A DNA stretch of 64,000 nucleotides, taken from assembly GCA_019722365.1 (NCBI GenBank), contig JADFUC010001296.1, forward strand, positions 372,001-436,000, given 5' to 3'. This document shows, piece after piece, positions 50,737 through 63,480 of this stretch (positions are counted from its first letter, which is position 1; the number at the start of each line of letters is the position of its first letter). The translations under genes and the position numbers were made by a program. This DNA comes from Lithospermum erythrorhizon (taxonomy: Eukaryota; Streptophyta; Magnoliopsida; Boraginales; Boraginaceae). Below the pieces are notes generated by a model that saw nothing but the letters and a program-made list of their open reading frames with translations, did no database searches and was not told where the DNA came from.

Positions 50737-51915
50737 AGTTCGTTCGTTTAGCTCACTCAACGTAAGTTCTAATAGTCGTTCAACTCAATGTTTTCATTTG
50801 ATTCAATGGAGATATGGTAACAACAAGTCGACTAGTTCTCTAGTTTGGTAATTTCTGCTTTTAGGATTAAGACTCGAGAATATTGGTAGAGGCAGATTTT
50901 GAAAACATGTTGGTCGGAAATACTCTGTTTCTATACATAGTTTAGAATTTAGACTAATTCGTCTTCATTTCATATGGGGAGGCATATCATAGTAAATGTA
51001 GTCATACCCTTGTAAATATATGAGAAGATATTTCCACTTTCCATGATAATTCAATACTAATAATGAATGTTGGTTGATTTTTTTTTTTTAAAGCAATCCA
51101 GCGCCCTTCTGATGAGAATCGAGCAAAAGGCATACAAGTCTTGAAAAAAGGAAACCTCTAACTACTAGACCATTCGATGTTCTACCGTAATGAATGTTGG
51201 TTGATGTTATATTCATAAATCATATAGCATGAAGTAACAATAAAATTAAGGCTAAATTTTATTAAGCTTTGAATTATTTTTACTCATTTAAATAAACCAC
51301 ATAAATTTTCAGCACTTTCAAATAACTACACAATGAATTACAGCACGAACTTTTTGGAAAAGCGACTTTTTTATGCAAAACTCCACTATAACATGTAAAG
51401 ATAAGGGCAAAATAGATATTTTAAATATATTACCTTTATGGATTATTTTAAATAGCAAAAACTAATTGGATCAATATTTAATCGTTAATCAATTTTGTAT
51501 TAATTAAATATAAACAACGATATCTTATTTTATGGCTCCGGCCCTTACTAACACCACTTCTTCCATTGACCCAAAAGTTAAAAACTTTAATTGACTATTT
51601 GAAATGGTGGATATACAAATTAAACTTGCTACACTTTAAACTTGATGGAATGATGGATATACAATTTGAATTGGTGCTCATTGGACTTGTATTAAGCAAC
51701 ATAATCTCAAACAGTATTCTTCCATTACAAAAAGAATCAAATCATACTATAACTAATCACTCTCATTACTCACGAGTACAGACAACCAATCTACAACAAA
51801 ACCAAGTCTATTTACACCAAACAATAAATTCAAACATTTCCAGCATTCTAGTTGGATAATTTCCTAACTGATAATTGAATGATACTTCTCTAAAACAATC
51901 CTAATTTCTTAACCT
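50737..51915. other. Intergenic, between convergent QWRF and zinc-finger genes
   Basis: 3' flanks of both genes with a SINE insertion at 51079-51187. The remainder is AT-rich with no gene; the open frame at 51566-51859 overlaps the 3' flank of the zinc-finger gene and shows no family motif. Confidence 0.6.
51061..51205 (-). mobile_element. SINE with intact 18-bp target-site duplication
   Basis: A 109-bp body (51079-51187) lies between two identical copies of taatgaatgttggttgat (51061-51078 and 51188-51205). The left end of the body is a T-run followed by aaag, that is, a 3' poly-A tail on the minus strand. Read on the minus strand, it begins CGGTAGAACATCG, has an A-box-like TGGTCTAGTAGTTAGAGG and a B-box-like GCTCGATTCTCA. 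Tail, RNA polymerase III boxes and long target duplication together identify a tRNA-derived SINE. Confidence 0.85.
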
Positions 51916-52707
51916 TCAAACTTGAGAGGCAGTAAACAAAAGACGTGGTTTTTTCATTGGGTGGGGACTTTCCACCTCATCATCACAAGTAGCAAAACCA
52001 GGGAACAAATCAGGCAGAGCCGGCAAGTTCAAGTCAAAATTCCGTTGACTTGTCGTCGTTGAACCCACCGTATCTGAATACGCCACCGTGCTACCACCAC
52101 CGTTGCCAGCGGCGCCACTGTTTCCAGTAGGTCCCTCATAGTGACATCTTTTGTGACCACCTAAAGCTTGTCCAGTAGGAAAACACCTATGACATATAGA
52201 ACACTCATGTGTCTTTACGCTAATAATGTTCCCAGAGGTGGTGTTAGGTGGTGTTGCCGTCGTGATACTGGTGGTGGAGATGGTTGCTGCCTCTTCAACA
52301 CCGCCGTTGTTAGGCTGTTTCCGGTGACTAGCCTTGTGTCCACCCAAAGCTTGGTATGAACTAAACCCCCTACTACACACCGAACACTTATATAATAACA
52401 TCGATGATGCTGACGTGACAGATGTCACGTCTTGATTTACAAATTTGTTCTTCACATCCAACACCTCGTGTTTTTTATTAACATGAGTGGATTTGGTAGC
52501 GGAGACTATTCTGTCTCCGCTACGAGCTAGCATGATAAGGCAAAGAGCTAAGTATTCTTCTTCAGTAGGCTCATCATGTGCCATGCTACGTGGTCGTTTC
52601 GATCGTTTGCCTTTAGTCCATGACTGATCAACGTATTGGAGAGTAGTGGTGTTGAATGGAAATGGAGGGGGTGTTGATGTAGGAGAGTTGAGAGCTTCCA
52701 AAGCCAT
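51916..52707 (-). CDS. C2H2 zinc-finger transcription repressor, ZAT10/STZ type
   Basis: Single exon, 263 residues, no intron, as in the C1-2i subclass. Features in order: basic nuclear-localisation B-box KGKRSKRPR (32-40), L-box [13 protein letters not shown] (49-61), zinc finger 1 with Cys108/Cys111 and His124/His128 carrying QALGGH, zinc finger 2 with Cys169/Cys172 and His185/His189 also carrying QALGGH, and a C-terminal EAR repression motif FDLNLPALP (224-232). The proteins bind short A(G/C)T-type promoter motifs and repress transcription in response to drought, salt, cold, wounding and reactive oxygen. The finger spacing is 60 residues, with a Thr/Ser/Asn-rich spacer. It appears intact. 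The nearest Arabidopsis relatives are ZAT10 and AZF-type proteins; I cannot fix the ortholog. Confidence 0.95.
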   Translation of the reverse strand: MALEALNSPTSTPPPFPFNTTTLQYVDQSWTKGKRSKRPRSMAHDEPTEEEYLALCLIMLARSGDRIVSATKSTHVNKKHEVLDVKNKFVNQDVTSVTSASSMLLYKCSVCSRGFSSYQALGGHKASHRKQPNNGGVEEAATISTTSITTATPPNTTSGNIISVKTHECSICHRCFPTGQALGGHKRCHYEGPTGNSGAAGNGGGSTVAYSDTVGSTTTSQRNFDLNLPALPDLFPGFATCDDEVESPHPMKKPRLLFTASQV

Positions 52708-55499
52708 ATTAATTTATAATCAAATCTAATTGAGAGAAGAAAATTGTAACTTAAAAGTAGTATTGAATAACTTGGAGGTAGAAGTTGAATGTGAACGTGT
52801 TTTTGAGTGTGAGAATAAGTAATGTGGAGCTTTAGATATAAGGATTGTAAGGGTATGCAAATTGCAATGTGTGTGTTTGTTTGTGGGAAAGTAAGAGAAG
52901 TTTCTAAATGTGATTTATTTATTTCAAATATCTGATTTTTTTTTCATTTGTATGCTAGTCTTATTGGGGGTTATAGTAGTGGTTAAATGAAGTCGAGGGG
53001 CAAGTGGAGTTGAGTTAGATGGCTCTATTTCAAAGCGAGGAGTTGACTGTGTAATTGTTGAAGCCTGAAGGAGTAGTAGTATTAAGTATTAAGTGAAAAG
53101 TCAACTCAAACGCGCTCTTCTTTATTTCTTTTCTTTGTTTTGGTACAAGTATGATTTTAGGAACATACAACCTTAGTCCTCTAGTTCTATACAACTTTTC
53201 AACTATCAGGATTAAATAATTATATTGTCTAACATTAAATCGACAATTACAATAAATTTTAATTCTCATCAAATTTCAAGAATAAAGAGTCAAACATAAT
53301 ATTAGTTGAGATGAAGCCATTTGGAGCACCCTAGTGGCAAGACCGCAAACATTGATTTATAAAAGTGGAGGTCGGCTGAGGGAAACCTGTGTATCACATC
53401 CATTTGGGGGGATGAAAAGCCAGCATGATTCATGCATGTAAATCTTTATTGTTTATTACTCGTGTAATTAGAAAGGTGATTAGGGCATTAATGAATAATT
53501 ATATATTTCCACTACACAAGTTGTACTTTCGATGGCTCTAATCAATTTGAGCACACAAATTGTGTTTAGTGTTTGGAAGTAGCCATGATTAATTAATTAA
53601 GTAGAAGTACAACAATGACCAATTACATGTGAATCGTGTTTAAATAGTTCATTTGAGGATCATTGTATTTGTTTTAAGTTAGTCGACGGCTTAATTAAGA
53701 AATGGATTCCAAAACTAATCAAGATATGAACAATGTCTACCTCAGAAGTCACCACCAACTTTTAGAGGGACCATCCATTGCATTTTGTTAGTTAATTTAC
53801 TAGGCAATGCCTTAATGGCTTAGTTATACAATATATATACGGCAAGAAAAGGAAATCAGATTTTAGCAATACCGGATATTAAGTCTTAACTGCAGCTATA
53901 TTTAAGTTGGTTTCCTTATTTTTCTACTTTATTCGCACTTGTAATTTTGTATTACACATATTATATTTTCGAGTACTTTGTAAATTATATATTGTAAATA
54001 ACCTATACATATCAACCAAAACACTTATTATGAGTTACATACACTAATCAGAAAATGATTTAAGAATAATGTTTAACAACCATAAATTCTTATTAAGAAC
54101 CTGATAAGCTTTTTTTCATCACTTACTTTCTCTAAATACTAATTATGCCACTTGTAAATGAAGACTTTAATTTACATAAACTTCAGTACCTACTTCAACC
54201 GTCAATTCTTATGAACCTAATAAGTTTTTTGTCATAATATATAGTTGCGGACCATGGAATCTAGGATTGATGACTACACACTGAAGTCATAACAACGCCA
54301 CACAATACGCGATCTTAATGTATTCATGTTGTTATAGGCTTATAGCTAACCTTCCAGAAAGGCTTATATGTTGTTCAGAGTTGACCAACAATCCGTATGA
54401 GGATATGAAGTTATGAACCCATTAATTACTTGATGACTTCCAAATATTCACATGTGAATTTTGACCTTATTGCCATTTGGAATTGTATATGCCATTCGAC
54501 CTGTTTTTCTAATTTCTTGGAAGGAGGTTGGGGAGCGAGGGAAGGGGAGTAGGGAGTATTTGGGGGGGGGGGCATTTATTTTTTGTACAAAATGATCATT
54601 TTACTCTTAAAAGATACTATTTGATAACTTGTAGAGTAGTGTTCTCCTTGGATCATCAATACAGGAGTGCTCTAAGGGATCTCAAATTTATGTATTTATT
54701 GACTTAACATGAATTCAATAGAACCATAGAATACTATGAGATGACATAATTGAATTTTTCAGGTCTTTCTTATATTTAATTAATCGACATATCACCAATT
54801 TGTATTATTTTACTTATTAATTCATGTATTTTTTATTTGAATAGTCTAGATTGTGAGGCAAAAGTAAGAAACAGATTAAATGCACATCTTACTCCTAATG
54901 TTGTTTATCAAGTACTTAAGTATTATTAGGACGTCTAGTGTTCAACATTTGTTGGTAACATGCATATTCTACTTTCTTTGTAGCACTTATTCTAAATGTG
55001 TTTAGTTAGGAATTTCTGTTGTAGTTGTTTGTAATACTCAATATATGTATTAGTAATTTTCAATAGTATGTAATCGTATTTTTCATCACTAATTTACAAA
55101 AAAAAAAGTATTTTGAGGACAAGGGCCATGCCTAACTAATATCCTAATTGAATCCGTCCATTATTAGGTGGGTTGGATGAGAACTCACTAATTTGACCTC
55201 TCTGTCTATCACGGGCTCAAACCATATCGGTAAGTTTCTTTAGTCAATAAGAGGTATTCTCAAAATACCTATATCTACTGCTGTGTATTAGGACTTTAGG
55301 AGCGTGATTTAGTAATATAACAATTTGACCATTATTTCTAGATAAAGAGATTTATTTAACTTTTGAGTGCCAAACAATTCGATTGGGGGTCAATACACAA
55401 AAACCATTTCCTCCATTGTCGAGTTGAAGAGGAGATCATGATAGTTGTTGAAACTACTAGAAAATCTCAAAGGAGCCACTTGGGTCTCTTTTCATAGAA
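52708..55499. other. Intergenic, upstream of the zinc-finger gene
   Basis: 2.8 kb of AT-rich DNA including the zinc-finger promoter. An 11-G run lies at 54562-54572. No gene or complete transposon is recognised. Confidence 0.55.
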
Positions 55500-58400
55500 A
55501 TACCAAAATAATTTTAGTATCCTTGTCGACATGATCTATCGCGTTTGTTGGAAGACAAAGTAGAAGGTAGGCGAAGAGGAAGAATGTGTCCATTGTGAAT
55601 CCTCAGCCAAAGGAAGAAGTCTGCTAAGAGATGAGAGGTTGAACTTCTTGCAATGTTGAAGCCATTCATGCGCCAACTTTGAGGCTTGCCCAACTCCATT
55701 TATAGTCCGATGATCTTCATGATTAAAAGTGACTTCATTCTGATAATAAGAAACCCCAAAGTACTTAGCAAAAGAAAGAAGCTCATAGATATTTGTTATG
55801 CTTCCAATTTTTTTAAAATAAAGAAAAAAAAATTTGTGAATAGAAGTAAATTGATAAAATGTTCAAGTGGGACCAAATATTACGAATGAGAACATTCAAA
55901 AGAAAATATGTTGACTACCCTAGGTATTTGCGAACACAAACAACAAAAGGATTTGTTAATGTTTATTTTAGTTTTACATGCTAAAAGACTGAGTAGTTGA
56001 TAATCTATTGAGTAGGAGTTTCGGAGGAATACTTTAAATTTTTGAAGGGGAGTTTCCAAAAGTTTATTCTGGAGTGCAGGGGGAATGGTTGATAGAGTGG
56101 AGGGAAGATTCATATCATTGATGGAGAATTGTATGATCCGCTTGTAGGGTCCTTGGATTTAAAGAGTCTTTAGGCCATTTTTTCATCCTTCGCTCCGTTG
56201 GGCAAATTTTAAGATAACAGAGACAATGTGGGGAGGGAAAATAGAATTGAGTAGAGATGTATTCAGTCGAGAGACAAATGTAGGGTAGCTTGGGCGTGCC
56301 GAGGGGTTAAAGATTTAAGATTAGGTAATCACTCCCTGGAAGCCAATTATCATTCCATATATTGACAGATGAACCATTTTCAACAGTCCAGGTCATTCAA
56401 TCTGAGATACACATGATGTCAGATTGAAGGCTTTTCCAAGTCCAGGAAGAGTTTAATTTTATTGGGGCAGTGAGGGGAGAGGTGTCAGGAAAGTATTTTG
56501 ATTTGAGTGTAGAAGACATGGGTGTATTGGGACAGTGTAGAATCGCCAACCATTACAGAACAAGGAGAGCAAGAGTTGAAATGGTGAAGGTATTTGACAA
56601 GAGCACGCTACTAGTCTCCCAGGTGAAGAAATTCCCAATTAATCCGGTGAATAGATGAGAGTTGGGTTCTCGAGGATTTGCGATTCGATCGATATCTTAA
56701 AGGATGTGATACAGGAAATTTAGATCTGAATTGGATGAACAAGGATGCTTTGAAATGGCGACTTAATTAAGTGACACGACCCGGCAAAGTTAATTTAAAC
56801 TTTCCAAAGGATCTTTTTGATTTTTCTTAATGATGTTGGCAAAAAATTTGTTTTCTATTTGTAGTGGTATACAGAGGATGCGAGGTTAGAATGTGGTGAC
56901 TCCGAAATGCCCACGGTTGTCAATTTGAATTTTTATCGTTGAGGGGTGTGCATGGGTAGAAGAGTAATAATGCTTTGTGAAGTTAATGATTTGATTAGAG
57001 TCTTTGCGAGAAGGTGTTGAGTGAAAGCGTGTTTAGGCTTTGCTATCGAGGTAAATAAAGTAGCTATCATATAAAGAGAATGTGGAAAACTTGAGGCCCA
57101 TTTCTTGCAAGAAACTCTTTAAGATTCTTTGTATTTTGGTGGTGAAGGGAAGATAGAGAGAGAGCTTCCGTGCGTAAGGAGAAAAGAGTATGGGAGAGAG
57201 AGGGATCCTTGTCTGGGCCCAGTAGGTTTCAAGGATTGGAGGTTTGACCATTAACTATTGGGTATTGTGATGATGACATATTCTTTAATCAATTGAATCT
57301 CGTGACGGGGGGAATTCGAGCTTTTGGAGGAGTTTAAGAAGAAAATCCCATCTAATTCTGTCAAAAGCTTTGCTCATATCAATTTTGATGGCTGCCATCC
57401 CATTCTTTTTACATTTGGAGGTTCTAATGGTGTGTGTAAGTTCTTGAGCCATGATGATGTTCTCTGAGCCCCTACAGCATGCCTGAAAACCATTTTGAAA
57501 GAGGGAAATAGCGGAGTCAAGTGCGGTTTGAGACGGTTCACAATGGTTTTTGAAGCAACCATATAAATGGCATTACAAAGACTAATTTGTGATAATTCCC
57601 CGATAGGACATGGAGAGTCGAATTTGGGAATTAGGGTGATGAGCATATTGTTAATTTCCTTGAGGATATGTCCATCTTTTCAAGAATTCAAGAGTTTCTT
57701 TGATGACATCATTCGGCCACATCCTAATTTTGATAAAATTACTGTGGGAAATACATCGGTCGGGAATTTGTAGTGGGGCATTTGGAAGAAACCGTTGACC
57801 TCCCTCTTGAGAAATGGGGTATTAAGGTAGTCAATTTGTTGGGTTGTAAGAGTGTTGGTGATATGGAGTAGAGTTCAAAAGCCAAATCGATTATCGGTTC
57901 TGAGGTTGAATAGGTCCACAAAGTAATTCTTATAGTGATGCGATGTCTTCTTCTTTAGTGAGATTTCATGAGGCTCCCGGGACACCAAAAGGATGGTAAT
58001 CTTGGCTTTGTATCTGACATGAGAGTGAATTTTTTTGTGTTTTTGTCTCCTTACGAAATTGTTGTCGGCTTCGATCATTGTCGCCAATATTCCTTTTTTA
58101 GATTTAAGTAATAGATCAAGTTGATTTGAAGATTATTTATCCATGATAATATTTGATTAATTAGGTGATGTTGTTTGAGCAACGATTAGTCTTTTGGATT
58201 TGCTTAATTTGGGTGAATATGTTTCCAATTCTATCATTTCTCCACGACTTGATGACACTCTTGACATGTTTGAGATTTTGGACCAGATAGTGTGAAGAAG
58301 AAGAAGTGGGGTGGTTATCAAGGTAATCGAGTAACTATAAGATGGGAAAAGTCAGGAAGGAGGGTGAGGAAAGATTCAAGTTTGAAAGGTCTAGAAATGG

Positions 58401-59089
58401 CGGGTTTATTAATCTTGGTGGAAATAAGGATGGGCCCATGGTCCGATCTTTGGATGGGAAGACCTTGACAAGATGAGGAAGGAAAAGCAGCGGACCATTC
58501 AAAAATCCTTCCGTTTTCTCTATCCGGTTTTCAAATATATTAGTATAAAGAAGCCTAATCACGACCAAGAAGAATTTAGGAGCCGTCGAGAGATCTTCAA
58601 GCCCAAATTCTGAGAGGAAATTAAGTAAATGCAAGGATCCTGGGATGAGTCTTGGTTAGGGTTGGGCGTTTTCGGTGAGCAGTTAAATCTCCGCATGTGA
58701 GGATAGATGATTGGGAAAGAGGCTTTAGATATTGAGATATGTAATTCTATGTTTCTTGTCTCTGTTGCAAACTGGGATGTCCATATATCCATGCAAGATA
58801 CCAAGAAGAGTAGTGTTTTGTGGTAATCTCAAAAAGAAGGAGGTGTTTAGAAAGGTGAATGAGATTTGTTTTAACGTTGGAGGAAAAATCTACCCAAAGA
58901 CCCCCACTATGACCCAAAGCATCGAAATTAAAAGCAATAGAAAAAAGAATCCTAGATAGCAGAGAGTTAGCTGTATTAATAGAACAAACGGTTTCACTAA
59001 GAAAGCAAATATCCGGTTTGAATTGCACGACAGAGGCCAGTAAGTGAGCTGAGGCCGACCTAAGCTGCAGGTTCGGATAGGATTTTCAT
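55500..59089 (-). mobile_element. Degraded L1-type LINE, ORF2 (endonuclease-reverse transcriptase)
   Basis: Read on the minus strand. ORF2 opens with MKILS at 59087-59089 and shows the apurinic-endonuclease start in shifted frames (GRPQLT, then FKPDICFLSETVC near 58990, SGGLWVDFSS). Reverse transcriptase blocks follow: ISLCNAIYMVASKTIVNRLK (about 57580) and IKIDMSKAFDRIRWDFLL (about 57350-57400). The zf-RVT region appears near 56340-56410 (TWTVENGSSVNIWNDNW). Many stops and frameshifts break it, and I did not find an intact YADD catalytic motif. The order and ~3.6 kb length fit one old full-length ORF2. The 3' end and tail are not resolved. Confidence 0.8.
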
Positions 59090-62000
59090 GATGGCATTTG
59101 GGATTCTTGATGAACAACCACCCAAATCCATTTTGGTGAAGAAAAATAATTTGACAAATATTTATGTATAATGAAACTAATCCTTGCTTTTGGTAAATCT
59201 AAGGGCCGATTGGTTACTTGAATTGTTGAGAAAAAATTCAAAAAATACCTTTTTTGTCCAAATTGTTCATCCTACAGTCACCTCATCGGACTCCTCGTCC
59301 AATGGACTTGCTCGATCCATTCAAAGAATTCAAACTATTCCAATATCAGTCTACCTTCATCATACTCCTCGTCGATGGACTTATACGTCGCATTCAGAAG
59401 AATTCAAACTATTCCAATATCCATAAATAAGTCATCATCATCTAAACTTGGAGCTCCTCAGATGACACGGCCCGACTTCGAGATCCATTAAAGTGTTTCT
59501 TGGCTCCATACTCGTGCTCGAACTTATTTGTTGGTTGCAGTAATAGATTACCGCCTCAGAACTTCATTGCATTGATGTTGCCGAACGAAACTCAAAATTA
59601 ATTTTCCTGTTTCTTGATTCGATTACTTCTTCTCATTAAGCTTTTGCTTCCTTATTTGGCTTGATCATCACATTGTTGTGACATAGAGGATTGTTCAAAC
59701 AAGCCATCTTCACTTTTGGTACCCTTTTTATTGTTTCCATTAATTTCAAAAGGAGATTCCTTATTTGAGAGGTATCTCTTCTTGATTTTCTATTCTTCTT
59801 TGAATTGTAGAATCTCCAATTGTTATCATTTGGATTCATGCTTATTTCAGCCTCGGATTATTGGTGTCAGTGTTCTCTTCACTCGATTCCCAGTGATTAC
59901 TGGAGTAACCTTGATTTTGCTTGGTCAAACAAAGTCTCCATTTTAACATCATCATTTTCTCCAGTGACAATATTACTTGGCATATGTAAATCATCAAAGA
60001 CTGAAGATATTTTTATTGAGAATCTCTTCCATCAAGTTTCTCCAGGATACTCTTTTTAGCACATAATCTTGAATCAATTCTAATGATTTTATTAGTTTTT
60101 CTACGTAAAAGAATATTAATCTACGAACTTTCTCCAATATTCTTTGGTGATCATTAAAGCTGGGACCTTGATAGAAATTCACCTGGTTTTGGAAAAAGGA
60201 TTCTTTGCAATGATTTATTTTCACATGATCCATGTTGTTCAACACCTCTCGAGTTGAGCGATCGTTGAGATTGTTGCTTATTAACTAATGGGGCAGAGAG
60301 TTTTTAGGGATGGCATTCCTTGCTATCATGCTTGACTTGAGATATTTTGAGATTTTGCTTGGTGTCTCTCAATGTTAGAGATAAATTATTTTGGTTCCAT
60401 TTTTAGTTACCAAATTTAAAAAATTCAGATAGTTTGCGGCCAAGTTTGAGGATTGCCGTATTGTAAAACATGCTGCTTGCAACAGAGAAATGCAATGGAT
60501 TGAATTTGAGTGAGAGGTGTTTTTTGCCTTTATTTTAAGAAGAATAGCGCTTTTTGTTTCAAAACATTAATGAATTGTAAAAACAAGTTTATAAACTTTG
60601 CTAGAGAGGATTTTTACTGTTTTTCGTTTGTATTTAATGAATTTGATTTAGAATATTTAATATTCATAATTTCATATTTAGAACTCCACAATAATTCAAT
60701 TTTATTACGCCGGCCATTTTTTAACAATTACAACTTTCAATGGACCGTGGCATATATATATGTGGTATATTATTTTGCTAAAATATTTGTGATCTCCAAA
60801 TTATTCTTAAGTTCCTTTAACTCTTTTGTTAGGATTATCTACTTATCTCTACTTAAAAGAGTTAAAATATTTACAATTGGCAACTTATGATTGGTAAGAC
60901 GGCTAACCTTCTATCCATCTATTAGTCAAAGGTATCCTTAAAAGCTCTTTTCCCAAACTTTACAAGGAGTAATTTTATATTTTATAGAAATATGAGTGTA
61001 TCAATGTTTTTCCTTTTTAAGTCATGCATGTCAACACTAGGATGTTCTTCTGCAAATTAATAGTAGACATAGAAAGAAAAAAAAGGAGTAGTAACAAAGT
61101 CTCAAGAATGCATGACAATTCAAATCCAAGCCTTATGTAAGCTTAATAGTCTTCTTAAAAATTCTTTGGTTGATTGCAATCAAGAATACAAAATTATTTA
61201 GAAAACATTCCTTTGTAGATATTTAATAGTGTCAACAGCACATTGCTATCTTAGAATCACTCTAAATATGTGAGAATATTGACAAGATTCAATCTTGTTT
61301 ATCAGAACAACCTTATATTATATTTGACCATCTTAATTTAGATACAAATCAAGATTAAAATTTATTAAGTAGAAAGTTGCTTTGCTATTAAGAGATTGTT
61401 CTATTAAGATTCTTAAAGGATCTATTTTATAATTTTTAAATTCTTACATACTTGTTTAGTTATTTTTAAGTTCCTTACAGTCAAGAAAGCGCTAAAGAAA
61501 TATATATATTATATACTTCCGTAATTCTCATATTATTGTATTATAAAATTTAGCATTTGTGAGTATATTATATCTTAAGGATACTCAGTGACATATTTCA
61601 GTGCAGTATATTTGTATATTAGAGATATTCAATGACATATTTGATGTGATATCTTAAAAAGAACAAATTCTATTAAAAATTTTTAATAACCCATGATGTC
61701 GGACCGCTTATTGGCATACATAAAATTATCTGATTTAATTTATGGTATGAACTTGAATTGGTCCGGCATGAACTGGCGCTTTGCGCAGTGGATTGTCCCA
61801 GATCGGACTCAGATCCCGAATTAATTACAAGGAAACTAAAGACCTTCTGTAGCGCTACGCCCGACTCGCCCGTTGAATTATTGGATTTGATAGGCGCCTT
61901 GGCAGCACGGGTCTGATATGAGTAATGCCGTCAAAATGTATCGAGCATATCACACACACATTTTTACGGTCGGGTATTACAACCTCCCCCTTAAATTCTC

Positions 62001-63480
62001 AACGTCCTGTTGAACTATAGCATCAATGCCATCGTGTAGATTCTAGAGGTGGCTCCTACGGCCTCAAAAGTGTCACTGCGCCGCATAGCTTAGTTCGCAA
62101 TTCCGGGCAGTTACGGCTACGATACCATCGCCAACGACCCGCCCGTGCTTTGAATTAAGTACGATATTAGTTTGATGGGTAGTATACACTTGGCCTTGTG
62201 GGTCTTCGGCCACGTTTTGTCCTGGCTCGTGCTCCAGCAGAAACTTTCAGTGGGTGCTTGTCCTGAGTGCAGGTCATGCGGCAACAATGGGTTGTATAGG
62301 ATGAGCTTCAAAAGAAGATGCATCTTGATGGTATGAGTAGTACAATTAAATCATATCAAACATATCACACACACACATTTTACGGTCGAGATTATTACAC
62401 CTTCCCGCTAAGGGCGATCATAGGAAAAAAATCGAATTGTATCGTCCCCGATAAATATGGATTGATTTTCTTAACCGATGAGGTTTGAATAATTTCAAAA
62501 CCAAAATTTTTTTCAGGTTTGCAATTTTACCCTAAACCGAATACTTTTTCGAGAACCGAATCACACGATCATTTATAATTAATTCATTTTTAATTTGTAT
62601 ATATTTCAAATAAATATTAACTATTCATATTATATTGGTATTTACATTGGTGCAATTTAATTAGGCCTAGACAATTACTTTAATAAAATCATAATAGCAG
62701 TAGGGTCAATTTAAATGAAATGGAACAATAAGTTAATAAGATAGTCCCACAAAATAATAAATCATTATTGAGCGCATCCTACGAAAAATTATAAAACCAC
62801 ATATTTTCTCTTACTAAATAGTAAAATTAAATTATCTTTTTCATTTTTGATTTGAGTTATTTAATTCTTAATAAAATTATCAATAATTGTACACAAATAA
62901 ATTGATCATTCTACGTATCTATAAATTTTGAATGCGAATCTAGGGGTCAATTTTAGATTTTACAACTTTGAAACCGATTAACACCAAATCGCACCGATAA
63001 GTGATTTGTACGTCTGCAGCAAATTAAATTAAAGCGAATTAGTTTCGTGCGAAAACCACATCGAATCACTTTGGTTTCTATCCACCTCCCAGTAGTTAAC
63101 AAAAAATTCAATCATTGATCAAACATACAATATTCAAATGCAGTCAAACCCATGTAATACATTCTTCCTTGAGGTAAATATGTACCAATTTGTGTCCACT
63201 TTGCATACAGTATTCTTTGTCTCACTAACAATTTCATACACATACAAATTCTACCTTTTGAGTAACTTAAAATAAAACGAAAGCACTTCACTTTTCAACA
63301 AGAAAAAAATGGAGCCTGTGGGAGAGATTTCTTTGATGAAATTTAAACTTTCTCAGTGTTCTGTCTGGATGCTGATTTCTTGATGTCTGATCAGCTGAAA
63401 ATTTGTGCACAACTTTGGCATTGCTCCTCCATCTTTCTTCCCTGAATCCATCAATGATCATATGATGGCTCAAACTTTAG
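59090..63480. other. Repeat-rich intergenic region right of the LINE
   Basis: No gene is recognised. Sequence from about 59100 to 60300 could be the decayed ORF1 and 5' region of the LINE, since it lies upstream of ORF2 on the same strand, but I see no clear zinc knuckle. A ~23-bp direct repeat (agaattcaaactattccaat...) occurs at about 59325 and 59398, 73-75 bp apart. From 60500 to 61680 the DNA is AT-rich and featureless. A GC-richer repeat fragment lies at 61690-62420. Its right neighbour, to about 63080, contains 'aaccgaa' motifs like those near 11.1 and 22.1 kb. Confidence 0.45.
61690..62420. repeat. Unclassified dispersed repeat with two related ~80-bp segments
   Basis: About 730 bp, clearly less AT-rich than its surroundings. 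Two related segments, about 61919-62000 and 62334-62413, both contain 'catatcacacacaca', 'ttttacggtcg' and then 'attaca.c.tccc'. The phrase 'ttacaacctcccccttaaa' is common in plant LTR-type repeats. It is probably an LTR fragment or internally duplicated repeat. Confidence 0.5.

Noticed and set aside
57567..57773. Plus-strand open frame within the LINE
   Set aside because: Antisense to the recognisable reverse-transcriptase blocks of the decayed LINE.
60510..60890. 126-codon plus-strand open frame
   Set aside because: Phe/Leu/Ile/Asn-rich composition as expected from AT-rich random DNA; no motif and no splice or promoter context.
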